Shown: piece after piece, positions 1 through 7,237 of the stretch | How positions within the stretch are numbered: position 1 is the stretch's first letter | Layout of the letters: the number at the start of each line of letters is the position of its first letter | Assembly (NCBI GenBank): GCA_964370015.1 | Contig: CAYJHD010000037.1 | Location: 1-18,382, forward strand | Direction: 5' to 3' | Source: CAYJAD01 sp964370015 | Lineage (GTDB): Bacteria; Desulfobacterota; Desulfovibrionia; Desulfovibrionales; Desulfovibrionaceae | Length of the DNA: 18,382 nt | Program-made: the position numbers and the translations under genes | The notes under the pieces: generated by a model | Told to the model about the DNA's origin: nothing | What the model saw: only the letters and a program-made list of their open reading frames with translations | Database searches by the model: none

Positions 1-14
1 TTTGTGCATTTTAG

Positions 15-50
15 AAAATAAAAAACCGTCAGAGACGTGCTTCTGGCGGT
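15..50 (-). terminator. Intrinsic terminator of the nfn operon
   Basis: Read on the minus strand, a 9-bp stem (positions 42-50 with 25-33, one G-U pair) closes an 8-base loop and is followed directly by a T-rich run (complement of positions 15-25). This is the classic Rho-independent layout. It lies about 180 bases past the nfnB stop codon, and no other minus-strand gene lies between, so it most likely ends the nfnA-nfnB transcript. Confidence 0.7.
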
Positions 51-89
51 GGACAAAGAATGCTTGATGAAAAAAGTTTTGTAACAAAT

Positions 90-109
90 CAATGTAGTAA
101 TATACATTG
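90..109. repeat. Small hairpin in the nfnB 3' region
   Basis: CAATGTA (90-96) and TACATTG (103-109) form a perfect 7-bp inverted repeat around a 6-base centre. It sits between the dispersed palindrome and the terminator downstream of nfnB. No T-run follows on either strand, so it is not a terminator by itself. It may only be part of a structured 3' untranslated region. Confidence 0.3.
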
Positions 110-152
110 CGGCAAAAGCTTACGTTCAAGATTAAGACTTTATCGCCGTGAA

Positions 153-211
153 AGTTTTTTGGAGTGGGGGTCTGGGGGAGACCCTTTTCTACAGAAAAGG
201 ATCTCCCCCAG
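153..211. repeat. Dispersed intergenic palindrome, copy 1
   Basis: A T-run and GG are followed by GGGGGTCTGGGGGAGA and a long hairpin. Arms 173-181 and 202-210 pair over 9 bp; after a C-A mismatch, 183-189 and 194-200 pair over 7 bp around loop TACA. A second copy in the same orientation lies at 18249-18311. The copies share their frame (AGTTTTTTGGA, GGGGGTCTGGGGGA, CCTTTTCT, CAGAAAAGG, CCCCCAG) but differ in the middle of the stem in a way that keeps pairing. It lies 19 bases past the nfnB stop. There is no T-run directly after the hairpin on either strand, so a terminator role is not obvious. Confidence 0.75.
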
Positions 212-229
212 TGGCTGTATTATACTCTA

Positions 230-1678
230 TTATGCATTCTCTTCGCCCAAGAGACGTTTGCAAATCTCTTGAGCAGCCCTGCGTCCTGCACCCATGGCAA
301 GAATAACAGTGGCCGCGCCGGTAACAATGTCACCGCCGGCAAAGACGTTGGGTATGGAGGTTTCACCGGTTTCTTCATTGACGGTGACATAGCCCCATTT
401 ATTGAGCTCAAGGCCAGGTGTAGCATCGAGCAAAATGGGGTTGGAACGTGTACCGAGCGCCACAATGGCGAGGTCGGTGGGCAGTTCGTAAATGTCGCCT
501 TCAATGGGCTCAGGTCTGCAACGGCCGGAAGCGTCGGGTTCGCCGAGTTTCATGCGTTGCAAGGTGACGGATTTCAGATTGAGCTTGTCGTCGCCGTTAA
601 ATTGTACGGGCGAAGCCAGCATTTCCAATTGAATACCTTCTTCCTCAGCGTGGTGAATTTCTTCAAGACGTGCTGGCATTTCTGCGCGGGTGCGGCGATA
701 CACAATGTGTACGCTTTCAGCACCAAGACGCATGGCGGTGCGTGCGGCGTCCATGGCCACGTTGCCTGCGCCAAATACGGTCACATTCTTGCCGGGGTAG
801 ATGGGGGTGTCTTGCTCGGGGAAGAGATAAGCGCGACCCAAGTTGGCGCGAGTTAAGTATTCATTGGCAGAGAATACACCCACGTAGTTTTCGCCGGGGA
901 TGTTTAAGAATATGGGAAGACCGGCACCAACACCGATGAATACGGCATTGTAACCCTCGTCTAAAAGATCTTGCACGGTGATGGTACGACCGCCCACCCA
1001 GTTCAGATTAAAATCCACACCGGTGAGGCGCAAACCGTTGAGCTCTGTGGCCACCACATCCTTGGGTAAACGGAAGGAAGGAATGCCGTAAACAAGCACG
1101 CCGCCGGGCTCATGCAAAGCTTCGTACACATCCACCTTAATACCGCGCGAAGAAAGATATCCGGCGGTGGTGAGGGATGCTGGGCCGGAGCCAAGACAGG
1201 CCACGCGCAAGTTTGCATGGGGTAAATCACAGGAATTGGTACCGGTAACTTGCTCACAAGCGGAGCTGGCAATGTAATTGTCAGCCACATAACGCTCAAG
1301 GCGACCAATGGCCACGGCTTCACCCTTCACACCAAGAATACATTTGCCTTCGCATTGTACTTCTTGGGGGCAAACACGGCCACACACGGCAGGCAAGCTG
1401 TTGGTGCTCTTGATGATGCGGTAGGCAGAGTCCATGTCACCGCGAGCAACGGCGGCAATGAATTCTGGAATGGGTACTTCCACAGGACAGCCGGAAACAC
1501 ATTTGGGCTTTTTACATTGAATACAGCGGGAGGCTTCGGTCATGGCCATTTCGCGAGTGTAGCCCATGGCTACTTCTTCGAAGTTGCGTGCGCGAATGTC
1601 GGCAGGCAAGCAGGGCATGTCTGTGCGTGGAATGGAAACTTTTTTTGCTTTTTTGGTCTCAGGAGTGTTATTTTCCAT
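230..1678 (-). CDS. nfnB: NfnB-like / glutamate synthase small-subunit family oxidoreductase
   Basis: This 482-residue flavoprotein belongs to the family that holds the glutamate synthase beta subunit and NfnB, the NADPH-side subunit of the NADH-dependent ferredoxin:NADP oxidoreductase. The N-terminus carries two cysteine clusters for [4Fe-4S] centres: C52, C55, C60, C64 and C99, C103, C109, C113. A first dinucleotide fold has GSGPAS at 163-168 (FAD) and a second has GAGNVAMD at 303-310 (NADPH). I chose the ATG at 1678: an upstream in-frame start would add 33 residues lying wholly inside the neighbouring gene, whereas 1678 gives an 11-base overlap with nfnA and the usual family N-terminus. 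No large glutamate synthase subunit adjoins it; the partner is an NfnA-like gene. That points to electron-bifurcating transhydrogenase rather than glutamate synthesis. Cytoplasmic. Confidence 0.88.
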   Translation of the reverse strand: MENNTPETKKAKKVSIPRTDMPCLPADIRARNFEEVAMGYTREMAMTEASRCIQCKKPKCVSGCPVEVPIPEFIAAVARGDMDSAYRIIKSTNSLPAVCGRVCPQEVQCEGKCILGVKGEAVAIGRLERYVADNYIASSACEQVTGTNSCDLPHANLRVACLGSGPASLTTAGYLSSRGIKVDVYEALHEPGGVLVYGIPSFRLPKDVVATELNGLRLTGVDFNLNWVGGRTITVQDLLDEGYNAVFIGVGAGLPIFLNIPGENYVGVFSANEYLTRANLGRAYLFPEQDTPIYPGKNVTVFGAGNVAMDAARTAMRLGAESVHIVYRRTRAEMPARLEEIHHAEEEGIQLEMLASPVQFNGDDKLNLKSVTLQRMKLGEPDASGRCRPEPIEGDIYELPTDLAIVALGTRSNPILLDATPGLELNKWGYVTVNEETGETSIPNVFAGGDIVTGAATVILAMGAGRRAAQEICKRLLGEENA

Positions 1679-2510
1679 GGCAAGTACACCTATAGTGGTC
1701 AAAAGAGGTTTTTTCTTGCTCTGCAAAGGCAGAAAGGCGACGACGAAGTTCGGCAAAGTCCACTTCATGTCCGTCAAATTCTGGGCCGTCCACGCAAGCG
1801 AATTTGGTTTGTCCGCCCACAGTCACGCGGCAAGCACCGCACATGCCAATGCCATCCACCATGATGGAGTTGAGGCTCACGGTGGTGGGGGTGCCAAAGG
1901 GCTTGGTGGTGGCAGCCACTGCACTCATCATGGGTACGGGACCCACGGCAACCACTTCAAAGACGTCTTTGTCCACGTCCAATCTTTCGTGAAGCAATTC
2001 GGTCACAAGGCCGTGATGTCCGTAGCTACCGTCGTCGGTGGAGATGAGCAACTCGTCCACGAAGGAATTAAGCTCATTTTCAAAAAGGAGTAAATCTTTG
2101 CTACGTGCGCCAATGATGCCCACAACTTTATTGCCGGCGCGATGATGGCCTTTGGCAATGTGGTGCATGGCAGCAATACCTGTGCCGCCGCCCACGCAAA
2201 TGACAGTGCCTTTCTTTTCAATGTGGGTAGGTTTACCCAAAGGACCGCATACGTCTAAAATGGTGTCCCCAACATTGTAGGTTTCGAGTAAGGCTGTGCT
2301 CTTACCCAATACAATGTACACAATGGTAATGGTGCCGGCTTCTGGGTCGGCATCGGCTATGGTAAGGGGAATACGCTCGCCATTTTCAGCAAGACGCAGC
2401 ATGACAAAGTGCCCAGGTTGAGCTTTTTTTGCCACATGCGGGGCATCTAAAACAAGCTTACTTGTTTTGCCCGGTATGAGGGATTCTTTGACAAGAATAG
2501 GAACTGGCAT
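1668..2510 (-). CDS. nfnA: NfnA-like ferredoxin-NADP reductase subunit with [2Fe-2S] cluster
   Basis: This 280-residue protein belongs to the PyrK / sulfide dehydrogenase / NfnA family. An FAD-binding beta barrel (RIPLTIAD at 46-53) is followed by a nucleotide-binding half with GGGTGIA at 107-113 and a C-terminal cysteine motif, C224, C227 and C239. An aspartate, D219, sits where a fourth cysteine would be in PyrK. An Asp plus three Cys ligand set is the known feature of the NfnA [2Fe-2S] centre, so NfnA (NADH side) is preferred. Start: a GTG at 2519 overlaps the AAGGAG (2519-2524), so the ATG at 2510, 8 bases after it, is the likely start. The gene overlaps nfnB by 11 bases, which suggests translational coupling of the two subunits. 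Confidence 0.87.
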   Translation of the reverse strand: MPVPILVKESLIPGKTSKLVLDAPHVAKKAQPGHFVMLRLAENGERIPLTIADADPEAGTITIVYIVLGKSTALLETYNVGDTILDVCGPLGKPTHIEKKGTVICVGGGTGIAAMHHIAKGHHRAGNKVVGIIGARSKDLLLFENELNSFVDELLISTDDGSYGHHGLVTELLHERLDVDKDVFEVVAVGPVPMMSAVAATTKPFGTPTTVSLNSIMVDGIGMCGACRVTVGGQTKFACVDGPEFDGHEVDFAELRRRLSAFAEQEKTSFDHYRCTCHGK

Positions 2511-2586
2511 GAGAAACACTCCTTGTGATTCTGTTTGCTTGCGAAAAAAATATCACAAGCGCCTGTAAAAAAGAATTCGAAGCCAA

Positions 2587-2625
2587 GCCAGCACGCTATT
2601 TTTTTTCATGAAAGGGCATGCTGGC
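2587..2625. repeat. Inverted repeat in the nfnA-fabD divergent region
   Basis: GCCAGCA (2587-2593) and TGCTGGC (2619-2625) are perfectly complementary, and two more pairs form beyond one mismatch. The centre is about 20 bases and contains a T8 run. It lies about 80 bases upstream of the nfnA start and could be part of the 5' leader or a protein-binding dyad. Function unknown. Confidence 0.4.
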
Positions 2626-2800
2626 AAAATTCCCAGTAAGAGTATCTGAATTACATGGCCTTGGCAAGCAAAGTGGGTGGAAAAATACTTCATGTACTTT
2701 GAAAGACATTGCTGTGGAGGCTATGCTTTTCGTCACAAGATCATGGGCAAGGCAGGAAATTTTGGGGAAAAGTAAAAAAAGGTCATGACGGCAAAGAAAC

Positions 2801-2829
2801 TTGCATGTTGTAGCACTCTAACATATACT
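2801..2829 (+). promoter_or_regulatory. Sigma70-type promoter of fabD
   Basis: TTGCAT (2801-2806) and TATACT (2824-2829) are separated by exactly 17 bases and match the -35 and -10 consensus at 4 and 5 of 6 positions. The -10 box ends 27 bases before the fabD start codon, so transcription should begin about 20 bases upstream of it. Confidence 0.65.
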
Positions 2830-2856
2830 CACGCATAATTTTTTTTGGAGATGATC

Positions 2857-3792
2857 ATGTCTAATTGCGCATTACTTTTCCCTGGTCAGGGGGCACAAGA
2901 ATCAGGTATGGGGCGTCGCCTTGCAGAAAGTTCTTCTGAGGCCATGGACCTATGGAAAAAAGCTGAAAATATAAGTGGATTACCCTTACGAGAAATTTAC
3001 TGGGATGGCGATGACGCCGCCATGAGCGACACCCGTGCTTTGCAACCGGCGCTCACCGTGGTGAACTTGGCCTTATGGCAAGCCTTGGTGGGGCGCGTGA
3101 GCGTTTCCTGCACGGCTGGACATAGTCTTGGCGAATATGCCTCTTTGGCCGCTGCCAAAGCTTTAACCTTTGCTGAAGTGCTGGAACTTGTATCTTTGCG
3201 CGGTAAACTCATGGCTGAAGCTGATCCCCATGGTGTTGGTGCCATGGCGGCCATTTTGAAGCTTGAACAAGAAAAAGTGCAAACTTTAGCTGAAGCCATT
3301 GCCGAAGAAAGCGGTGAAATGATTCGCATTGCCAATTACAATACCCCCGGTCAATTTGTGCTTAGCGGTACCAAAAGCACCATTGAGATGGCTTTGGGTC
3401 GCGTAAAAGAATTGAAAGGGCGCGGCATTGCCTTGAAGGTGAGCGGAGCTTTCCATTCGCCCCTCATGACCGAAGCCGCCGCTGAGTTGGCACCGGTACT
3501 GCAAAAAGCCCAGTGGTCTAAGCCGCAAATGCCCGTGTATTGCAATGTACACGGTCGCGCTGTGCAAGATGCTGATTTGCTTAGAGAGTGCATGGTAGCC
3601 CAGATGACTTCTTCGGTACAGTGGATTGATACCATGCAAAACCAGTGGAATGACGGTGTGCGTCAATTCCTAGAAGTGGGCCCCAAGGCTGTATTGTCCA
3701 AGATGGCCGGCCCTTGCCTTGCCCCTGTGACAGAAGAAAAGCCTTCCACAGCGTGTTTAACAGATTTTGACCAAGAAGTTCAGTGGTCTTAG
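2857..3792 (+). CDS. fabD: Malonyl-CoA:acyl-carrier-protein transacylase
   Basis: FabD moves the malonyl group from coenzyme A to acyl carrier protein, supplying the chain-extension unit for fatty-acid synthesis in the cytoplasm. The 311-residue protein has family-typical length and motifs: PGQGAQ at 9-14, the nucleophile elbow GHSLGE at 88-93 with catalytic Ser90, Arg115 (LRGKLM) which would hold the malonyl carboxylate, and the catalytic His200 in GAFHSP. I chose the ATG at 2857 because GGAG (2847-2850) lies 6 bases upstream; in-frame starts at 2845 and 2851 overlap or abut that site. The gene has its own promoter. It is not next to other fab genes here, unlike the fab clusters of many bacteria; its neighbour downstream is argS after a 153-base leader. 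Confidence 0.96.
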   Translation: MSNCALLFPGQGAQESGMGRRLAESSSEAMDLWKKAENISGLPLREIYWDGDDAAMSDTRALQPALTVVNLALWQALVGRVSVSCTAGHSLGEYASLAAAKALTFAEVLELVSLRGKLMAEADPHGVGAMAAILKLEQEKVQTLAEAIAEESGEMIRIANYNTPGQFVLSGTKSTIEMALGRVKELKGRGIALKVSGAFHSPLMTEAAAELAPVLQKAQWSKPQMPVYCNVHGRAVQDADLLRECMVAQMTSSVQWIDTMQNQWNDGVRQFLEVGPKAVLSKMAGPCLAPVTEEKPSTACLTDFDQEVQWS

Positions 3793-3801
3793 AACGCATC
3801 T

Positions 3802-3827
3802 CATAATTCAGTTTACACTGAATTATG
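3802..3827. repeat. Perfect 10-6-10 palindrome after fabD
   Basis: CATAATTCAG (3802-3811), a 6-base centre TTTACA, and CTGAATTATG (3818-3827) form a perfect 10-bp inverted repeat nine bases after the fabD stop. There is no T-run after it, so it is a poor intrinsic terminator. Two arms of about 10-11 bases around a 6-base centre is also the geometry of tyrosine-recombinase core sites, but the arms do not match the dif consensus. A dimeric regulator site is equally possible. Confidence 0.6.
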
Positions 3828-3861
3828 TTGTATCACTGTGCGCACCGCGACTAACTGTCGT

Positions 3862-3889
3862 TTGACGGCTAGAAGCTACTCAAAATACG
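3862..3889 (+). promoter_or_regulatory. Weak candidate promoter for argS
   Basis: TTGACG (3862-3867) is a strong -35 box. A 16-base spacer leads to AATACG (3884-3889), which matches the -10 consensus at only three positions. If used, the transcript would start near 3896 and contain the right-hand arms of the leader repeats and the argS ribosome binding site. argS may instead be read through from fabD. Confidence 0.3.
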
Positions 3890-3945
3890 CCATCGCGTAA
3901 TTATGAGATAACTTCTAGATAGTATAAGATATTTTGAGGAATATA

Positions 3946-5601
3946 ATGGACGCAACACAAACCTTACGTAAAGCTTTACAAGAAATAGTGCAAAAAATGG
4001 ATCTCGCCTTACCAGAAAAGGTGACCATTGAGCCCCCAAGAGACACCAAGCATGGTGGAGACTTGGCCGCCAACGTGGCCATGATTTTAGCCAAAGAAGC
4101 CAAAATGGCTCCGCGTGCACTGGCTGAAAGCATTGCGGCACAATTGCAAGAAATGCCCTTTATCGCTTCGGTGGAAGTGGCCGGCCCCGGCTTTTTGAAC
4201 GTGACCATGCAAGCCACCTTTTGGCAAGAAACCTTGTTGCACATGGAGCAGCAAGGCCCACGCTTTGGTTCTGCCGTGGTGGAAGAAAAGAAAAATGTGC
4301 AGGTGGAATATGTTTCTGCCAATCCCACAGGGCCTTTGCACATAGGTCATGGTCGCGGCGCCGCCGTGGGCGATAGCGTGGCAAGAATTTTACGCTTTGC
4401 CGGACATGATGTTTCCACCGAGTATTATATCAACGACGCCGGTAATCAAATGCGTCTCTTGGGCTATTCCGTATGGCTTCGTGCTCGCGAGCTGGCTCAA
4501 ATGGAAGTGGAGTGGCCAGAGTCGTATTATAAAGGTTCTTACATCATTGATATTGCCAAAGAAATGCTGGATAAAGATCCAGAACTTTTGCAAAAAGATG
4601 ATGATGTGGCCCAAGACATCTGCTACGAATACGCCATGAACAGCATTATGGATGGCATCAAGCAAGACTTGGCCGATTTCCGTGTGGGTCATGAAGTATG
4701 GTTCTCGGAAAAATCCTTGGTGGAGCGCGGTGCCATTGACGCAGGTTTTGCCGCATTGAAAGAAGCCGGCCTTTCTTATGAAAAGGACGATGCCCTTTGG
4801 TTTGCCACCGAAAGTCTTGGCGATGATAAAGATAGAGTTTTGCGTAAATCCGACGGCTCTTTAACCTATTTTGCTTCGGATATTGCTTATCACCACCATA
4901 AGTATGAGCGTGGCTTTGATTACCTCATCGATGTGTGGGGTGCAGATCACCATGGCTATATTCCGCGTATGCGCGCGGCCATTACCGCCATTGGTAAGGA
5001 GCAAGCAAGCTTTGATGTGGTGCTCATTCAATTGGTGAACTTGTTGGAAAATGGCAAGCCCGTGAGCATGTCCACCCGTGCAGGCACCTTTGAAACTTTG
5101 GCCGATGTGGTGGCTGAGGTGGGCGTGGATGCGGCTCGCTTCATGTTTCTTTCGCGTAAAAGCGACAGTCCTCTGGATTTTGACCTTGAGCTTGTGAAGC
5201 AAAGAAGCATGGATAACCCTGTGTATTATGTGCAGTATGCCCATGCCAGAATTTGCGCTCTTTTGCGCCGCAGTGAAGAAAGCGGCTTGAATGTGGCAGA
5301 AACATTGGCTATGGCTGATATAAGTGCTTTGACCCATGCCGATGACTTAGCTCTCATTCGCATGGCGGCTCGTTTCCCCCATGTGGTGAAGTTGGCTGCG
5401 CAAAACTTAGGGCCGCAATATATTAGTCATTATCTTTCTGAATGTGCTTCCACTTTGCATAGTTATTATGCCAAGCATCACATTTTGCAAGAAGAAGATA
5501 AATCTTTGGCAAAGGCTCGCTTGGCATTGTTGCGTACAGTGGGCACAGTGCTTGCCACAGGTCTTGACCTTTTGGGCGTTTCGGCTCCCAAGGCCATGTA
5601 A
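3946..5601 (+). CDS. argS: Arginyl-tRNA synthetase
   Basis: This class I aminoacyl-tRNA synthetase charges tRNA-Arg with arginine using ATP. The 551-residue protein has the ArgS N-terminal additional domain (about 1-115), the class signature NPTGPLHIGHGRG with HIGH at 132-135, and the KMSK-equivalent loop degenerated to KPVSMSTRAG at 371-380, as is usual in bacterial ArgS. The C-terminal anticodon-binding (DALR) domain includes YVQYAHARI and ends in LLGVSAPKAM. Start: GAGGA at 3936-3940 is 5 bases before the ATG at 3946, while an in-frame TTG at 3934 overlaps that site. It begins a seven-gene run, and its ribosome binding site overlaps one arm of a 9-bp inverted repeat (3879-3887 with 3930-3938), so leader folding could affect translation. 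Confidence 0.97.
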   Translation: MDATQTLRKALQEIVQKMDLALPEKVTIEPPRDTKHGGDLAANVAMILAKEAKMAPRALAESIAAQLQEMPFIASVEVAGPGFLNVTMQATFWQETLLHMEQQGPRFGSAVVEEKKNVQVEYVSANPTGPLHIGHGRGAAVGDSVARILRFAGHDVSTEYYINDAGNQMRLLGYSVWLRARELAQMEVEWPESYYKGSYIIDIAKEMLDKDPELLQKDDDVAQDICYEYAMNSIMDGIKQDLADFRVGHEVWFSEKSLVERGAIDAGFAALKEAGLSYEKDDALWFATESLGDDKDRVLRKSDGSLTYFASDIAYHHHKYERGFDYLIDVWGADHHGYIPRMRAAITAIGKEQASFDVVLIQLVNLLENGKPVSMSTRAGTFETLADVVAEVGVDAARFMFLSRKSDSPLDFDLELVKQRSMDNPVYYVQYAHARICALLRRSEESGLNVAETLAMADISALTHADDLALIRMAARFPHVVKLAAQNLGPQYISHYLSECASTLHSYYAKHHILQEEDKSLAKARLALLRTVGTVLATGLDLLGVSAPKAM

Positions 5602-5626
5602 ATTCTAAAAAAGGCCACGTATAACC

Positions 5627-6433
5627 ATGACGCAAAATAGAAGAACTACAGAAAAAACCAACGAGAAAAAGGTGGAAAAGTCTGCGGAGGCATCTGCAGG
5701 CAAAACCGCAGAAAAATCTGGGGAAAAAGCAGGGCAAAAAAAAGCCGCTTCAGCCGTGGGCTCTTTCACGGTGACCTTGGGTTTTTCTTCGCTCATGACG
5801 GTTTTAACAGCTCTTGTGGGCGCTGTGGTGGTGGCTTTTATGATGGGTGTTATTGTGGGGCGTGATGATGTGGCATCGCGTCCCACCTTGGCCCAAGTGG
5901 CTGAGGCGCAAGAGGCGGCCATGCAGGCTCAAAAGGCCAAGGAAGAGACTGGCCAAGATGCTACAGCCAGTGCCAAGCAAACAGAGCAAGTGGCTCCTCC
6001 CCCTGCGCAAGTGATGACACCAGAAGAACTAAAATACGCCACGGCCCTTAAATCCAAGGGAGAGCAAAAGGCTTCTCCGCCTCCCAGCGTGGAGAAAAAG
6101 GAATCAACTCCCCCCGCACAAAGTTCTGACGCCAGTGCGCCCAAAGAAAATGCTGCACCTGTACAAAATGTACAACAGCCTCAAAACAATGAAGACGCGC
6201 TGTTTGACTATGTGTACCAAGTGGCTTCGCTTAAAGACGAAGCGGCCGTGGATAAATTGCGCGCCAAGCTGGAAGGCGAAGGCTTTCGCACCCGCATGGC
6301 TAAAAGCGGTGACTATATGATGGTATTGGTTCTCATGCGCGGCACTTCGGCGCAAGCTGTGGCCTTGCAAGATCGTATGGTGCAGCTCAAGCTTGGAAAA
6401 CCCGTGCAACAGCAAAAAGTAGCGGTGGAATAA
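5627..6433 (+). CDS. SPOR-domain membrane protein (FtsN-like architecture)
   Basis: This 268-residue bitopic inner-membrane protein has four parts. A charged cytoplasmic tail (1-42) is rich in Lys, Glu and Ala. One transmembrane helix lies at about 47-77. A long low-complexity Pro/Ala/Gln/Glu/Lys linker covers roughly 85-190. A C-terminal SPOR domain (about 190-262) begins FDYVYQVASLKDEAAVDKL. SPOR domains bind denuded septal peptidoglycan, and this topology is that of FtsN-type division proteins and DedD. Sequence similarity to FtsN outside the SPOR domain is not evident, so I give no gene name. It starts 25 bases after argS and stops one base before mlaE, so it is probably co-transcribed with both. 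The upstream ribosome binding site is weak (AAGG, about 13 bases away), which suggests low expression or a slightly different start. Confidence 0.85.
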   Translation: MTQNRRTTEKTNEKKVEKSAEASAGKTAEKSGEKAGQKKAASAVGSFTVTLGFSSLMTVLTALVGAVVVAFMMGVIVGRDDVASRPTLAQVAEAQEAAMQAQKAKEETGQDATASAKQTEQVAPPPAQVMTPEELKYATALKSKGEQKASPPPSVEKKESTPPAQSSDASAPKENAAPVQNVQQPQNNEDALFDYVYQVASLKDEAAVDKLRAKLEGEGFRTRMAKSGDYMMVLVLMRGTSAQAVALQDRMVQLKLGKPVQQQKVAVE

Positions 6434-6434
6434 T

Positions 6435-7229
6435 ATGTCGGTAATACAGAGCTTTTTGGGGCATGTGGGGCGCACGGCTGAACATGTCATCGGCACCATG
6501 GGAAGTATTTTCTTATTCTTCCTTGTTTCGGTGCAACAGAGTTTTCATACGCCGCGTCTTTTTGGTAAATGCCGCGAGCAACTGTATAATATGGGTTCCA
6601 AGTCCCTTTTCCTCATCATGCTCATAGGCATTTTTTGCGGCATGGTGTTGGGTTTGCAGGGCTATTATACTTTGGTGAAGTTTGGTTCCACGGGCATGTT
6701 GGGAGCGGCGGTGGCCCTTACGCTGATTCGCGAGTTGGGCCCTGTGCTCACAGCCATCATGCTCACGGGGCGTGCAGGTTCTGCCATGACGGCGGAAATT
6801 GGCGTCATGCGTATTTCTGACCAAATCGACGCCTTGGAAGTGATGGATATTCAGCCCGTGGGCTATTTGTCTACACCGCGCCTTTTGGCCAGCCTTGTGG
6901 CTTTTCCATTGCTCACAGCCATATTTAATGTCATTGGCATCATAGGTGGCTACCTTACGGGCGTGCTCATGCTTGGCATCAATGAAGGTGCCTATTTTTA
7001 CCAGATTCAAAGTGCAGTTTCCATGTCTGACGTCATGGGCGGTTTTGCCAAATCCTTAACTTTTGGCGTGTTGGTTACCACCATATGTTGCCACCAAGGC
7101 TATTATGCTCATATGCGCACCGATAGCGTGGGCCCTGCCGCCGTGGGTAATGCCACCACCTCCGCCGTGGTTTTGGCTTCTAGTCTCATACTGGTGGCAG
7201 ACTATGTGCTGACCTCCATTTTACTGTAG
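6435..7229 (+). CDS. mlaE: MlaE-family phospholipid ABC transporter permease
   Basis: The permease of the inner-membrane MlaFED complex moves phospholipids between the periplasmic carrier and the inner membrane. The 264-residue protein matches the MlaE/YrbE family in length and has about five membrane segments. The conserved core is present: RELGPVL at 99-105, TGRAGSAMTAEIG at 111-123, and the coupling-helix motif RISDQIDALEVM starting at 126, which contacts the ATPase. The start is one base after the stop of the SPOR gene. The ATPase gene follows 8 bases downstream. There is no lipobox or periplasmic domain. Family assignment is firm; the lipid substrate and direction are inferred from the family. 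Confidence 0.93.
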   Translation: MSVIQSFLGHVGRTAEHVIGTMGSIFLFFLVSVQQSFHTPRLFGKCREQLYNMGSKSLFLIMLIGIFCGMVLGLQGYYTLVKFGSTGMLGAAVALTLIRELGPVLTAIMLTGRAGSAMTAEIGVMRISDQIDALEVMDIQPVGYLSTPRLLASLVAFPLLTAIFNVIGIIGGYLTGVLMLGINEGAYFYQIQSAVSMSDVMGGFAKSLTFGVLVTTICCHQGYYAHMRTDSVGPAAVGNATTSAVVLASSLILVADYVLTSILL

Positions 7230-7237
7230 GAAAGAGC

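Larger units (their letters stand above)
2511..2856. other. Divergent intergenic region between nfnA and fabD
   Basis: These 346 bases hold no convincing gene. They contain the nfnA ribosome binding site at the left edge, an inverted repeat at 2587-2625, and a promoter for fabD at 2801-2829. I could not find a convincing sigma70 promoter for nfnA on the minus strand. The middle part (about 2630-2800) shows nothing I can name. Confidence 0.5.
3798..3909. repeat. Interleaved inverted repeats of the fabD-argS leader (outer pair)
   Basis: ATCTCATAATT (3798-3808) is the exact reverse complement of AATTATGAGAT (3899-3909), 11 bp spanning 112 bases. Two further pairs are offset, not nested, with it: CTAGAAG (3869-3875) with CTTCTAG (3912-3918), and CTCAAAATA (3879-3887) with TATTTTGAG (3930-3938). 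The left 11-mer also lies in a separate hairpin (3802-3827), so the structures exclude one another. Whether this acts in RNA or DNA cannot be told from one sequence. Confidence 0.6.

Noticed and set aside
60..272. 70-codon plus-strand frame at the left edge
   Set aside because: It runs through the dispersed palindrome and into the 3' end of nfnB, with no ribosome binding site or family features.
164..856. 230-codon plus-strand frame opposite nfnB
   Set aside because: It is antisense to the well-supported nfnB, has no family features and no ribosome binding site; it reflects codon bias of the real gene.
230..1678. Annotation as glutamate synthase small subunit (gltD)
   Set aside because: The sequence family fits, but no large subunit adjoins and the coupled NfnA-type gene argues for NfnB.
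1250..2093. Two long plus-strand frames (about 204 and 175 codons) opposite nfnA and nfnB
   Set aside because: Shadows of the nfn genes; compositions rich in His, Gly and Phe, with no recognisable domain.
3802..3833. dif site
   Set aside because: The right arm resembles a XerD half-site (TTATGTTGTAT), but the matching XerC arm is absent at the proper distance.
3793..3945. T-box leader for argS
   Set aside because: No T-box consensus sequence and no terminator/antiterminator with a T-run; the repeats are of another kind.
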